From the NCBI RefSeq assembly GCF_000633255.1, contig NZ_AYMJ01000018.1:186001-250000 (forward strand): a DNA stretch of 64,000 nucleotides, given 5' to 3'. Under the pieces are notes generated by a model. The model worked only from the letters and a program-made list of their open reading frames with translations. It did no database searches and was not told the origin of the DNA. Of the stretch, positions 8,248 to 15,770 are shown one piece after another. Made by a program: the position numbers and the translations under genes. The stretch is from Pseudomonas sp. H1h. GTDB lineage: Bacteria; Pseudomonadota; Gammaproteobacteria; Pseudomonadales; Pseudomonadaceae. Positions within the stretch are counted from its first letter, which is position 1, and every line of letters begins with the position of its first letter.

Positions 8248-9615
8248 TTATGCAGCCTCCACGTTGAGCATCAGTTGTGCGTTGATCGCCTCGGCGGCGC
8301 GTTTGCCGTGTTGTACGGCCTGCACAGTGAGGTCCTGATCGAGGCTGGTGCAATCGCCGCCGGCATACACGCCGGGGATGCTGGTGCGCAGATTTTCATC
8401 GACCTGAATCCGTTCGCCCTGACGCTTGAGTTCGCGCGCCAGCGGGTCGGCGAGGGCGCTGCCGTCGAAGGCCTGACCGATGGCTTTGAAGATCGCGTCA
8501 GCGGCCAGTTCGAAGGTTTCGCCGGTGGTTTGCAGGCGACCGTCGTTCAGTTGCGTACGGGCGAAACGCATGCCGCGCACCTGGCCTTGTGCGTCGAGCA
8601 GCACTTCCTCCGGTTGCGCCCAGGTCAGCAGCCGCACCTGATTGGCCTTGGCGATGTCCTGTTCATGGCCGGTTGCGCCCATGTCCGCCGCGCCACGGCG
8701 ATACACCAGATTGACATCGCGGGCACCGAGGCGGGCCATTTGCACGGCCATGTCGATCGCGGTGTTGCCGGCGCCGAGGACGATGCAGTGCTCGGCCAGC
8801 GGCAGTTGCGAGAGGTCATCGGCCTGGCGCAGTTCGCGGATGTAGTCGGTGGCGGCGAGCAGGCCGGGGGCGTCCTCGTGGGCCAGACCGAGTTGTTTAC
8901 TTGCGTTGAGGCCGAGGCCGAGGAACACCGCGTCGAACTGCTGATGCAATTCGCTGAGGGTCAGGTTGTCGCCGAGTTTCTGCCCGTGGCGGATCTCGAT
9001 GCCGCCGATCTGCAGCAGGAAATCCAATTCTTTCTGCGCGTAGTCGTCGACCAGTTTGTATTTAGCGATCCCGTATTCGTTGAGACCACCGGCCTTCTCC
9101 CGCGCTTCGAAAATCACCACGTCATGACCGTGCATGGCGCTGCGGTGGGCGCAGGACAAGCCCGCCGGCCCGGCACCGACCACGGCGATGCGCTTGCCGG
9201 TGCTGGCCGCACGCTGGAATGGATGCTCGGTGAAGTGCGCGTTGTCCACGGCGTAGCGTTGCAGCAGGCCGATCAGCACCGGCGCGCATTCGTGGGCGTT
9301 GTTACGCACGCAGGCTTGCTGGCAGAGGATTTCGGTCGGACAGACCCGAGCGCAACTGCCGCCGAGGATGTTCGCCGAAAGAATCTTCTGCGCTGCACCG
9401 GGCACGTTGTCCTGATGGATGTTGCGGATGAACGACGGAATGTCGATCTCGCTCGGGCACGCATTCACGCACGGCGCGTCGTAGCAATACAGGCAGCGCG
9501 AGGCTTCCAGATGCGCCTGCCGGGCATTGAGCGGCGGCGCCAGATCGGTGAAGTGGCCGGCGAGGGCGGCCGCGCTTTCGTGCGGGTGCGGGAGATGGTT
9601 CAGGGTCTCGATCAC
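8248..9615 (-). CDS. preT: NAD-dependent dihydropyrimidine dehydrogenase subunit PreT
   Basis: From the GTG at 9615 it has 455 residues. That start is preferred because GTGAGG lies 9 bases upstream and the product begins MIETLNHLPHP, as I recall for Pseudomonas homologues; a GTG at 9630 would add five residues. Cysteines 41/44/49/53 and 88/92/98/102 bind two [4Fe-4S] clusters. An FAD Rossmann motif (VVGAGPAGLSCAH, about 145) and an NAD(P) motif (VLGAGNTAID, about 285) follow, as in the GltB-type NADPH oxidoreductases. It takes electrons from NADH and hands them to PreA. Confidence 0.93.
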   Translation of the reverse strand: MIETLNHLPHPHESAAALAGHFTDLAPPLNARQAHLEASRCLYCYDAPCVNACPSEIDIPSFIRNIHQDNVPGAAQKILSANILGGSCARVCPTEILCQQACVRNNAHECAPVLIGLLQRYAVDNAHFTEHPFQRAASTGKRIAVVGAGPAGLSCAHRSAMHGHDVVIFEAREKAGGLNEYGIAKYKLVDDYAQKELDFLLQIGGIEIRHGQKLGDNLTLSELHQQFDAVFLGLGLNASKQLGLAHEDAPGLLAATDYIRELRQADDLSQLPLAEHCIVLGAGNTAIDMAVQMARLGARDVNLVYRRGAADMGATGHEQDIAKANQVRLLTWAQPEEVLLDAQGQVRGMRFARTQLNDGRLQTTGETFELAADAIFKAIGQAFDGSALADPLARELKRQGERIQVDENLRTSIPGVYAGGDCTSLDQDLTVQAVQHGKRAAEAINAQLMLNVEAA

Positions 9616-9684
9616 GGTTTTGTGCCTCACGGTTATTGAGGTTCTCTGCCTCTGTCGGGCAGTGGTTTTTGTGGTGTCCGAACA

Positions 9685-9759
9685 GGCCCTTTCGCGAGCA
9701 GGCTCGCTCCCACAGGGGAATGCATTTCAAATGTGGGAGCGAGCCTGCTCGCGAAGGCC
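9685..9759. repeat. REPIN
   Basis: Inverted arms (TTCGCGAGCAGGCTCGCTCC near 9691, and GTGGGAGCGAGCCTGCTCGC from 9733) with a short 17-base spacer. It lies inside the presumed hydA-preT-preA transcript, where such elements can act as 3' processing or stabilising hairpins. Confidence 0.9.
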
Positions 9760-9772
9760 GAAGGCCTCGGTG

Positions 9773-11212
9773 TCAGCGTTTAACGGCAGTCGGCTTGTGC
9801 ATCTCAGCCCGCTTGCTCAGCAAATCAAACACCGCCGGATACGCCGGCCGTTCGATATAGCGTCCGGCCCCGCGCTCGGCGCGCAGATCACCGTCGGCCC
9901 AGACCACTTTGCCCTGGCTGACGGTATGGCTCGGCACGCCGCGCACGGTCTTGCCTTCGAAGATGTTGAAGTCCACCTGCTGATGGTGGGTCTTGGCGGA
10001 GATGGTGCGGGTGCCTTGCGGGTCCCACAGCACCAGGTCGGCATCGGCACCGACGCGGATCGCGCCCTTGCGCGGGTAGAGGTTGAAGATTTTTGCCGTG
10101 TTGGTGGAGGTCAATGCGACGAAGTCCTGCATCGACAAACGCCCGCTGTTGACCCCTTCATCCCACAACACCGCCATGCGGTCTTCGATGCCGGCGGTGC
10201 CGTTGGGGATCTTGCTGAAGTCGTCGCGGCCGGCGGCTTTCTGTTCGGCGCAGAAGCAGCAATGGTCGGTGGCGGTGGTGTGCAGATTGCCGCTCTGCAA
10301 GCCATGCCACAGCGCATCCTGATGCCCGCGCGGACGGAACGGCGGGCTCATCACGTAACCGGCGGCGGTCTGCCAGTCCGGGTGCTGGTAAACGCTGTCG
10401 TCGAGCAGCAGATGCCCGGCCAGCACTTCGCCGTACACCGGTTGGCCCTTGCTGCGCGCATAGGTGATTTCGTCGAGGGCTTCCTTGGTCGAAACGTGCA
10501 CCAGGTACAGCGGCGTACCGATGGTCTCGGCGATACGAATCGCCCGACTCGCGGCTTCACCTTCGACCTGTGACGGCCGTGACAGCGGATGCGCTTCCGG
10601 CCCGGTGATGCCCTGAGCCATCAACTTGCGTTGCAGGTGATAGACCAACTCGCCGTTTTCCGCGTGCACGGTCGGCACTGCGCCGAGTTCCAGGCAGCGC
10701 TCGAAGCTCGCCACCAGCGTGTCGTCGGCGGCCATGATCGCGTTCTTGTAGGCCATGAAATGCTTGAAACTGTTGATCCCGTGATGACTGACCAGCTCGG
10801 CCATTTCCTCACGCACCTGCTCGCTCCACCAGGTGATCGCGACATGGAAGCCATAGTCGGATGCGGACTTTTCCGCCCAGCCGCGCCACTGGTGAAACGC
10901 TTCCATCAGCGACTGCTGTGGGTTGGGAATCACGAAGTCGATGATCGAGGTGGTCCCGCCAGCCAGACCGGCCGCCGTACCGCTGTAGAAGTCTTCACTG
11001 GCCACGGTACCCATGAAGGGCAGTTGCATGTGAGTGTGTGGATCGATGCCGCCGGGCATCAGGTATTGACCGCTGCCGTCGAGCACCTCGGCGCCGGCGG
11101 GAATATCAAGGTTTTCACCGATGGCTTTGATCACACCGTCGGCGCAATAGACGTCGGCGCGATAACTTTCATCATGGGTAACAACGGTGGCGCCACGGAT
11201 CAACAGAGACAT
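9773..11212 (-). CDS. hydA: Dihydropyrimidinase
   Basis: 479 residues of the cyclic amidohydrolase family. The binuclear zinc ligands are all visible at the usual numbering: H59 and H61 (DPHTHM), carbamylated K150 (FKHFMAYK), H183 (VHAENG), H239 (LVHVST) and D316 (TATDHC). The enzyme opens dihydrouracil or dihydrothymine to the N-carbamoyl-beta-amino acid, the second step after PreTA. It is first in the leftward set hydA-preT-preA. It reads divergently from the NCS1 transporter across an AT-rich control region, so uptake and ring opening are probably induced together. Confidence 0.95.
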   Translation of the reverse strand: MSLLIRGATVVTHDESYRADVYCADGVIKAIGENLDIPAGAEVLDGSGQYLMPGGIDPHTHMQLPFMGTVASEDFYSGTAAGLAGGTTSIIDFVIPNPQQSLMEAFHQWRGWAEKSASDYGFHVAITWWSEQVREEMAELVSHHGINSFKHFMAYKNAIMAADDTLVASFERCLELGAVPTVHAENGELVYHLQRKLMAQGITGPEAHPLSRPSQVEGEAASRAIRIAETIGTPLYLVHVSTKEALDEITYARSKGQPVYGEVLAGHLLLDDSVYQHPDWQTAAGYVMSPPFRPRGHQDALWHGLQSGNLHTTATDHCCFCAEQKAAGRDDFSKIPNGTAGIEDRMAVLWDEGVNSGRLSMQDFVALTSTNTAKIFNLYPRKGAIRVGADADLVLWDPQGTRTISAKTHHQQVDFNIFEGKTVRGVPSHTVSQGKVVWADGDLRAERGAGRYIERPAYPAVFDLLSKRAEMHKPTAVKR

Positions 11213-11286
11213 TCCGAGTTCCTCGCAGGCATGACCGACTTGTGCCGGTTCTAAATGTTTTATTGATGTACAGCGATGATCGGCGT

Positions 11287-11310
11287 ATTCCTGTCAGCGC
11301 TGTCAGGAAT
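11287..11310. promoter_or_regulatory. Inverted repeat upstream of hydA (possible operator)
   Basis: ATTCCTG and CAGGAAT flank a core containing the palindrome CAGCGCTG, making a 24-base symmetric element about 75 bases before the hydA start codon. It has no T-run, so an operator is likelier than a terminator. Confidence 0.4.
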
Positions 11311-11404
11311 AGAAGCTAGTCGCAGTTCTGCAATTGTTCAAGATTATTTTTTATAAGCTTATTGCTATTTTAAGTGTATGAAAAATAACAATAAAAACTA
11401 TAAA

Positions 11405-11435
11405 TCACCAAAATGGTGAGGCGGTTCACCATTTT
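11405..11435. promoter_or_regulatory. Triple half-site palindrome, candidate regulator-binding site
   Basis: TCACCA-AAA-TGGTGA (11405-11419) is a perfect inverted repeat. Its right half continues into a second one, AAAATGGTGA-ggcggt-TCACCATTTT (11410-11435). The three alternating half-sites (TCACCA/TGGTGA/TCACCA) resemble a TetR- or GntR-type operator. The nearby RutR-like regulator is the obvious candidate ligand-responsive protein; its E. coli relative binds TTGACCA-n2-TGGTCAA, which shares the ACCA/TGGT core. Confidence 0.5.
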
Positions 11436-11836
11436 GACGCACTTGACAGGATGGAAATATGAGCAAGATTTCCTATGTGAAATCAGCCGCTTGAAGTTGA
11501 GCTGCGGTTGCACGTTCACAATGAAAATAAATGCAGTGCACCAGTTTGAGTCCTGTCTGTTCGGACAACTTGCCAGGTGTTTAGCCTGAGCACCCAGACA
11601 AGTTTTCGAGAACTCATCAGGTGAATAATTAAAACTGATAAATATCATCAAGTTGCAAAACGTTTGAAGCATGGCCCGATGCGCAAGCGGGGCACCCGGC
11701 ACGTTTATTGATGCCGCCGCTGACACCGTGGCCGGTACACGAAAGTTGTCAGTTCCTCCGGCCATCGTCCGGCTCGCACCCTGGTGTGCAGCCGCCTGAT
11801 GAGCAAAAAAATAATCAGAAAAACAGTGGAGCGGCC

Positions 11837-13321
11837 ATGCAACAGAACAGATCGCAAGTGACCGAGCGCGACGGCTTGTTCGAACTCGAAGCCGGCAGCG
11901 ACGTGCTCGACAGTCCCCGATACAACCACGACATGGCACCGACCAAGGTGCGCGAACGAACCTGGAACAAATGGCACATCACCGCGCTGTGGGTCGGCAT
12001 GTCGGTGTGTGTGCCGACCTACACCCTGGGCGGTGTGCTCACTGCGTATTTCGGGCTGAGCGTTGGCGAAGCGCTGATGGCGATTCTGCTGGCCAACGTC
12101 ATCGTACTGATCCCGCTCACGCTCAACGCCTTTCCCGGCACCAAGTACGGCATTCCATTTCCGGTGCTGCTGCGTTCGTCGTTCGGCGTGCTCGGCTCCA
12201 ACGTGCCGTGCCTGATTCGCGCGTTGGTGGCGTGTGGCTGGTTCGGTATTCAAACGATGTTCGGCGGATTGGCGATTCACCTGTTTCTCGGCTCGATCTT
12301 CGAGGGCTGGAAATCCCTTGGCGGAACCGGCGAAGTGATCGGTTTCATGATCTTCTGGTCGCTGAACCTGTGGGTGGTGATCCGTGGCGCCGAGTCGATC
12401 AAGTGGCTGGAAACCCTGTCCGCGCCGCTGCTGGTGGCGGTGGGCATCGGCCTGCTGGTGTGGGCGATGCCCAATGTGTCGATGACCGAGCTGTTGGCAA
12501 TCGCGCCGAAACGCCCGGAAGGCGCGAGTGTCGTCAGTTACTTCGCCGCCGGACTGACGGCGATGGTCGGCTTCTGGGCCACGCTGTCGCTGAACATTCC
12601 TGACTTCAGCCGCTACGCCAAGAGCCAGAAGGACCAGATCCTCGGGCAGATTTTCGGCCTGCCACTGACCATGTTTTTGTTCGCTTCGCTGGGCGTGGTG
12701 ATGACTGCCGCTTCGGTGAAACTGGTCGGGGTAACCGTGTCCGATCCGGTGAGCCTGATCGGACACATTCAAAGCCCGGTGTGGGTCGCAGTGGCCATGG
12801 CGCTGATCATCATCGCCACGCTGTCGACCAATACGGCAGCGAATATTGTCTCGCCGACCAACGACTTCCAGAACATCGCGCCCAAGGTGATCAATCGCAC
12901 CAAAGCGGTGTTGCTCACCGGCTTCGTTGGCCTGGCGCTGATGGCCCACGAGCTGCTGAAGAAACTCGGGCTGATCGTCTCCGACGTTAGCCTGGAGACC
13001 GTGTATTCCAACTGGCTGCTGGGTTATTCGAGCCTGCTCGGGCCGATCGCCGGGATCATGGTGGTGGACTACTTTCTGATCAAGAAACAGCAACTGGACC
13101 TGGCCGGGTTGTATCGCGATGACGTCTATCCGGCATGGAACTGGGCCGGGTTTACCGCATTTGGCGTGCCGGTGCTGCTGACCCTGCTGTCGCTCGGCAG
13201 CGACGCGTTCAGCTGGTTCTACAGCTACGGCTGGTTCACCGGCTCGGCGCTGGGCGGGGTGATTTATTACGGGTTGTGCGTGATGCGGGCGCAGCCTTCG
13301 GTCGTGAAATCTCCAGTGTAA
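11837..13321 (+). CDS. NCS1-family nucleobase:cation symporter
   Basis: 494 residues and about twelve membrane segments. The family signature after the first segments (NAFPGTKYGIPFPVLLRSSF) and a second conserved region (NIPDFSRYAKSQKDQ) place it with the cytosine/uracil/allantoin/hydantoin transporters of NCS1. ATG 11837 is preceded by GGAG. Its position between dihydropyrimidinase and the N-carbamoyl amidohydrolase suggests that it imports uracil, thymine or dihydropyrimidines for the pathway. Substrate choice among these cannot be read from the sequence. Confidence 0.88.
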   Translation: MQQNRSQVTERDGLFELEAGSDVLDSPRYNHDMAPTKVRERTWNKWHITALWVGMSVCVPTYTLGGVLTAYFGLSVGEALMAILLANVIVLIPLTLNAFPGTKYGIPFPVLLRSSFGVLGSNVPCLIRALVACGWFGIQTMFGGLAIHLFLGSIFEGWKSLGGTGEVIGFMIFWSLNLWVVIRGAESIKWLETLSAPLLVAVGIGLLVWAMPNVSMTELLAIAPKRPEGASVVSYFAAGLTAMVGFWATLSLNIPDFSRYAKSQKDQILGQIFGLPLTMFLFASLGVVMTAASVKLVGVTVSDPVSLIGHIQSPVWVAVAMALIIIATLSTNTAANIVSPTNDFQNIAPKVINRTKAVLLTGFVGLALMAHELLKKLGLIVSDVSLETVYSNWLLGYSSLLGPIAGIMVVDYFLIKKQQLDLAGLYRDDVYPAWNWAGFTAFGVPVLLTLLSLGSDAFSWFYSYGWFTGSALGGVIYYGLCVMRAQPSVVKSPV

Positions 13322-13327
13322 GGGAGG

Positions 13328-13404
13328 GCCTCATCGCGAGCAGGCTCACTCCTACAAGTGAAATGCGTTTCCCTGTAGGAGTGAGCCTGCTCGCGATAGA
13401 GGTC
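13328..13404. repeat. REPIN, variant arm type
   Basis: Inverted arms of the variant sequence TGTAGGAGTGAGCCTGCTCG (13374 onward) and its complement (13328-13355), with an 18-base spacer, between the NCS1 gene and the amidohydrolase gene. Confidence 0.88.
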
Positions 13405-13453
13405 TACCAGATACCACAGCAACCCCCATAAGAAACTGCCTGAGGAGATCACC

Positions 13454-14737
13454 ATGAACGCAGCCGTAGACGTTCTGCAATCCACCCATCAGCACATCAA
13501 CCGCGATCGCCTCTGGGCCTCGCTCATGGAACTGGCCAAGCTCGGCGCCACGGTCAAGGGCGGGGTCTGTCGCCTGGCCCTGACCGACCTCGACCGCCAG
13601 GCCCGCGACCTGTTCGTGCAATGGTGCAAGGACGCCGGGTGCAGCGTCACGGTGGATGAGGTCGGCAACATCTTTGCCCGTCGTCCGGGGCGCAATCCCG
13701 ACCTGCCGCCGGTGATGACCGGCAGTCACATCGACACCCAGCCCACCGGCGGCAAGTTCGACGGCTGCTTCGGCGTGCTTGCCGGCGTCGAAGTGCTGCG
13801 CACCCTCAATGACCTCGGCGTGGAAACCGAAGCGCCGCTGGAAGTAGTGGTCTGGACCAACGAAGAAGGTTCACGCTTCGCCCCGTGCATGATGGGCTCG
13901 GGGGTGTTCGCCGAGAAATTCACCCTCGAAGAAACCCTGGCCAAGGTCGATGCCGAGGGCGTTACCGTCGGCGAAGCGCTGAATGCCATCGGCTACGCCG
14001 GCCCGCGCAAAGTCAGCGGGCACAAGGTCGGCGCTTATTTCGAGGCGCACATCGAGCAAGGCCCGATCCTCGAAGACGAACAGAAAACCATCGGTGTGGT
14101 ACTTGGCGCGCTCGGGCAAAAGTGGTTCGACCTGAAGTTGCGCGGCGTCGAAGCACACGCCGGTCCGACGCCGATGCACCTGCGCAAAGATGCGCTGGTC
14201 GGCGCCTCGGTCATTGTCGGCGCCGTCAATCGCGCCGCCCTCGGCCATCAACCCCACGCCTGCGGCACGGTCGGATGCCTGCAAGCCTATCCCGGCTCGC
14301 GCAACGTCATCCCCGGTGAAGTGCGCATGACCCTCGACTTCCGTCATCTGCAACCGGCGCGCCTGGACTCGATGATTGCCGAGGTGAAGCAGGTCATCGA
14401 CGCCACCTGCGAAGAGCACGGCCTGACCTATGAGCTGACCCCGACCGCCGACTTCCCGCCGCTGTACTTCGAAAAAGGCTGCGTCGAAGCCGTGCGCGGC
14501 GCCGCGAAAGGCCTCGGCCTGTCGCACATGGACATCGTCAGCGGCGCCGGCCATGACGCGATCTTCCTCGCCGAACTCGGCCCGGCCGGGATGATTTTCG
14601 TGCCGTGCGAGGGCGGCATCAGCCACAACGAAATCGAGAACGCGGCGCCAGACGATCTGGCCGCCGGATGTGCGGTGTTGTTGCGGGCGATGCTCGCGGC
14701 TTCGGCGGCGGTGGCGGGCGGTAAAGCGGCAGCTTGA
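13454..14737 (+). CDS. Zn-dependent M20 amidohydrolase, N-carbamoyl-beta-alanine type (PydC/HyuC-like)
   Basis: 427 residues. Metal ligands are visible at H92 (GSHIDTQP), D103 (GGKFDG) and the glutamate pair E137/E138 (TNEEGSRF), with AHIEQGP near 200 and GAGHDA near 370. This is the pattern of the N-carbamoyl-amino-acid / beta-ureidopropionase / allantoate amidohydrolase branch of peptidase family M20. In this context it releases beta-alanine (or beta-aminoisobutyrate), CO2 and ammonia from the dihydropyrimidinase product, completing the reductive pyrimidine route. Start ATG 13454 has GAGGAG 8-10 bases upstream. The C-terminus ends in a low-complexity Ala/Gly tail. Confidence 0.9.
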   Translation: MNAAVDVLQSTHQHINRDRLWASLMELAKLGATVKGGVCRLALTDLDRQARDLFVQWCKDAGCSVTVDEVGNIFARRPGRNPDLPPVMTGSHIDTQPTGGKFDGCFGVLAGVEVLRTLNDLGVETEAPLEVVVWTNEEGSRFAPCMMGSGVFAEKFTLEETLAKVDAEGVTVGEALNAIGYAGPRKVSGHKVGAYFEAHIEQGPILEDEQKTIGVVLGALGQKWFDLKLRGVEAHAGPTPMHLRKDALVGASVIVGAVNRAALGHQPHACGTVGCLQAYPGSRNVIPGEVRMTLDFRHLQPARLDSMIAEVKQVIDATCEEHGLTYELTPTADFPPLYFEKGCVEAVRGAAKGLGLSHMDIVSGAGHDAIFLAELGPAGMIFVPCEGGISHNEIENAAPDDLAAGCAVLLRAMLAASAAVAGGKAAA

Positions 14738-14890
14738 CGATTAGGAGCTTGAGCTTGCGACGGTTCTTGCACGCGCAGGAACTGTCGATTACAGCGAAAA
14801 TGAATGAACCTCTTGGGTACTTGTAACCAATTGGTCTCAAAAGCTGATATTTCTTACAGGTTTCATTTCCGCTGCTCAGTATTACCCTGA

Positions 14891-14939
14891 CATGGAATTA
14901 TCAAGGCTTGCGGTTTTCGCAAGTTTTGATAATTCCATG
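14891..14939. promoter_or_regulatory. Long perfect stem-loop in the leader of the small secreted-protein gene
   Basis: CATGGAATTATCAA (14891-14904) pairs perfectly with TTGATAATTCCATG (14926-14939). Inside it CTTGCG pairs with CGCAAG. The two bases between the stems could form G-U pairs in RNA, giving about 22 continuous pairs with a 5-base loop. The stem ends directly at the GGGAGG ribosome binding site of the next gene. No T-run follows, so it is not a simple terminator. Confidence 0.75.
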
Positions 14940-14951
14940 GGAGGGCTGAAC

Positions 14952-15278
14952 ATGTCGGGAAAAAATAGCGGTGCGAGCCTTAAGCATATGGCGTTTGTGG
15001 CTGCGATCACATTGATCGGATATGGCGCTCCTTCTTTCGCAGCAGATAGAACCTATCTGTGCATGTACAAACCAAAAAGAACGGGAAACGACTATGTTGG
15101 TGAAGTTCTTTTCCGCACTGATGCTCCTTCGCTGGAGGCCGCCATGGAAAAAATAGGGAAGGATTTTGCCGACCTTTACGGGCGCACAAGCCAGAATGGC
15201 ATTGGCGTTTTTTTATTTGTCGGTCAAGCCTGTATCCCGCTCCCTGATGATATGAACGCTGTTCGACGTGTTCCCTGA
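14952..15278 (+). CDS. Small secreted hypothetical protein
   Basis: 108 residues from ATG 14952, chosen because GGGAGG lies 7 bases upstream; an ATG at 14892 is inside the leader hairpin. Residues 1-31 form a signal peptide (a hydrophobic AFVAAITLIGYG core ending PSFA). The mature part has two cysteines (LCMYKP and ACIPLP) that could form a disulfide, and no domain I recognise. It stands alone, convergent with the next small gene, and is preceded by the stem-loop at 14891-14939. Function unknown. Confidence 0.7.
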   Translation: MSGKNSGASLKHMAFVAAITLIGYGAPSFAADRTYLCMYKPKRTGNDYVGEVLFRTDAPSLEAAMEKIGKDFADLYGRTSQNGIGVFLFVGQACIPLPDDMNAVRRVP

Positions 15279-15333
15279 TGCCGGGGGCAGGCAGTGTTCA
15301 TGCACACCCTTTGTGCTCTGGAAGGATAGGCGT

Positions 15334-15540
15334 TCAACGTTCGCTTTTTTTGTCCATGGAACTCTGACGTCGGTCAGGGCCGTTCGGGTTGCCCACATCC
15401 AGCAATCGGCGTTCGACCAAGACATTCTCCAGTGCCTGACGCTCGAACGGCGCCATTTGGTGTTCGCGCTTTTTCAGCTCCAGCAGAATCGGGCTGGACC
15501 AGGTGCGGTAGGTCTGTTCGATGTTGCGACGCGACGTCAT
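15334..15540 (-). CDS. Small hypothetical protein, 68 residues
   Basis: ATG 15540 is preceded by AAGGAGAG at the right spacing, which fixes the start. The product (MTSRRNIEQTYR onward) is charged and helical with no membrane segment. It ends in a basic low-complexity tail. No family recognised. It is convergent with the secreted-protein gene and has no operon partner. Confidence 0.6.
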   Translation of the reverse strand: MTSRRNIEQTYRTWSSPILLELKKREHQMAPFERQALENVLVERRLLDVGNPNGPDRRQSSMDKKSER

Positions 15541-15645
15541 CAGTCTCTCCTTGATCAAGAGCCCGGTGTCACTGGCAGGGGCTCAATCCGATGAGGGGAT
15601 AACGTTAGTCGACAAAACCCGAGTCCGCGAATACCTGGTTTTTCT

Positions 15646-15748
15646 GTGGGAGCGGGCTTGCTCGCGAAGGCGCTGGTTCAGTCGGCACAATTGCTGAATA
15701 ACCCACCGCTTTCGTCGTATCGCCGCCCGGACCAAGTCCGCTCACACC
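15646..15748. repeat. REPIN with an altered right arm
   Basis: The left arm (GTGGGAGCGGGCTTGCTCGC, 15646 onward) is normal. The right arm (15705-15748) carries ATCGCCGCCCGGACC in place of the usual CGAGC core. The same altered arm occurs at 22013-22056. Confidence 0.75.
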
Positions 15749-15770
15749 AGGGATCCGGGCGGAACTTGAG

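Larger units (their letters stand above)
11213..11836. promoter_or_regulatory. Divergent AT-rich control region of the pyrimidine genes
   Basis: A 624-base gap without a credible gene, between hydA (leftward) and the NCS1 transporter (rightward). Bases about 11330-11650 are much richer in A/T than their surroundings, as expected for promoters of both operons. It contains the inverted repeats listed separately at 11287-11310 and 11405-11435. A leftward frame spanning 11370-11939 has atypical composition and is not considered a gene. Confidence 0.65.

Noticed and set aside
8275..9639. Long open frame opposite preT
   Set aside because: Antisense shadow of a GC-rich gene; composition (His/Gln/Ala/Val runs) is typical of such shadows, and preT has full catalytic motifs. 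The same applies to the long frames opposite hydA, tssM and tssC.
11695..11715. Possible sigma-54 promoter (GGCACG-TTTA-TTGA) before the NCS1 gene
   Set aside because: The -12 element reads GA instead of the invariant GC, and no sigma-54 activator is linked.
11370..11939. A 189-codon leftward frame in the pyrimidine control region
   Set aside because: It runs antisense through the NCS1 start and an AT-rich promoter region, has no binding site, and its composition is not coding-like.
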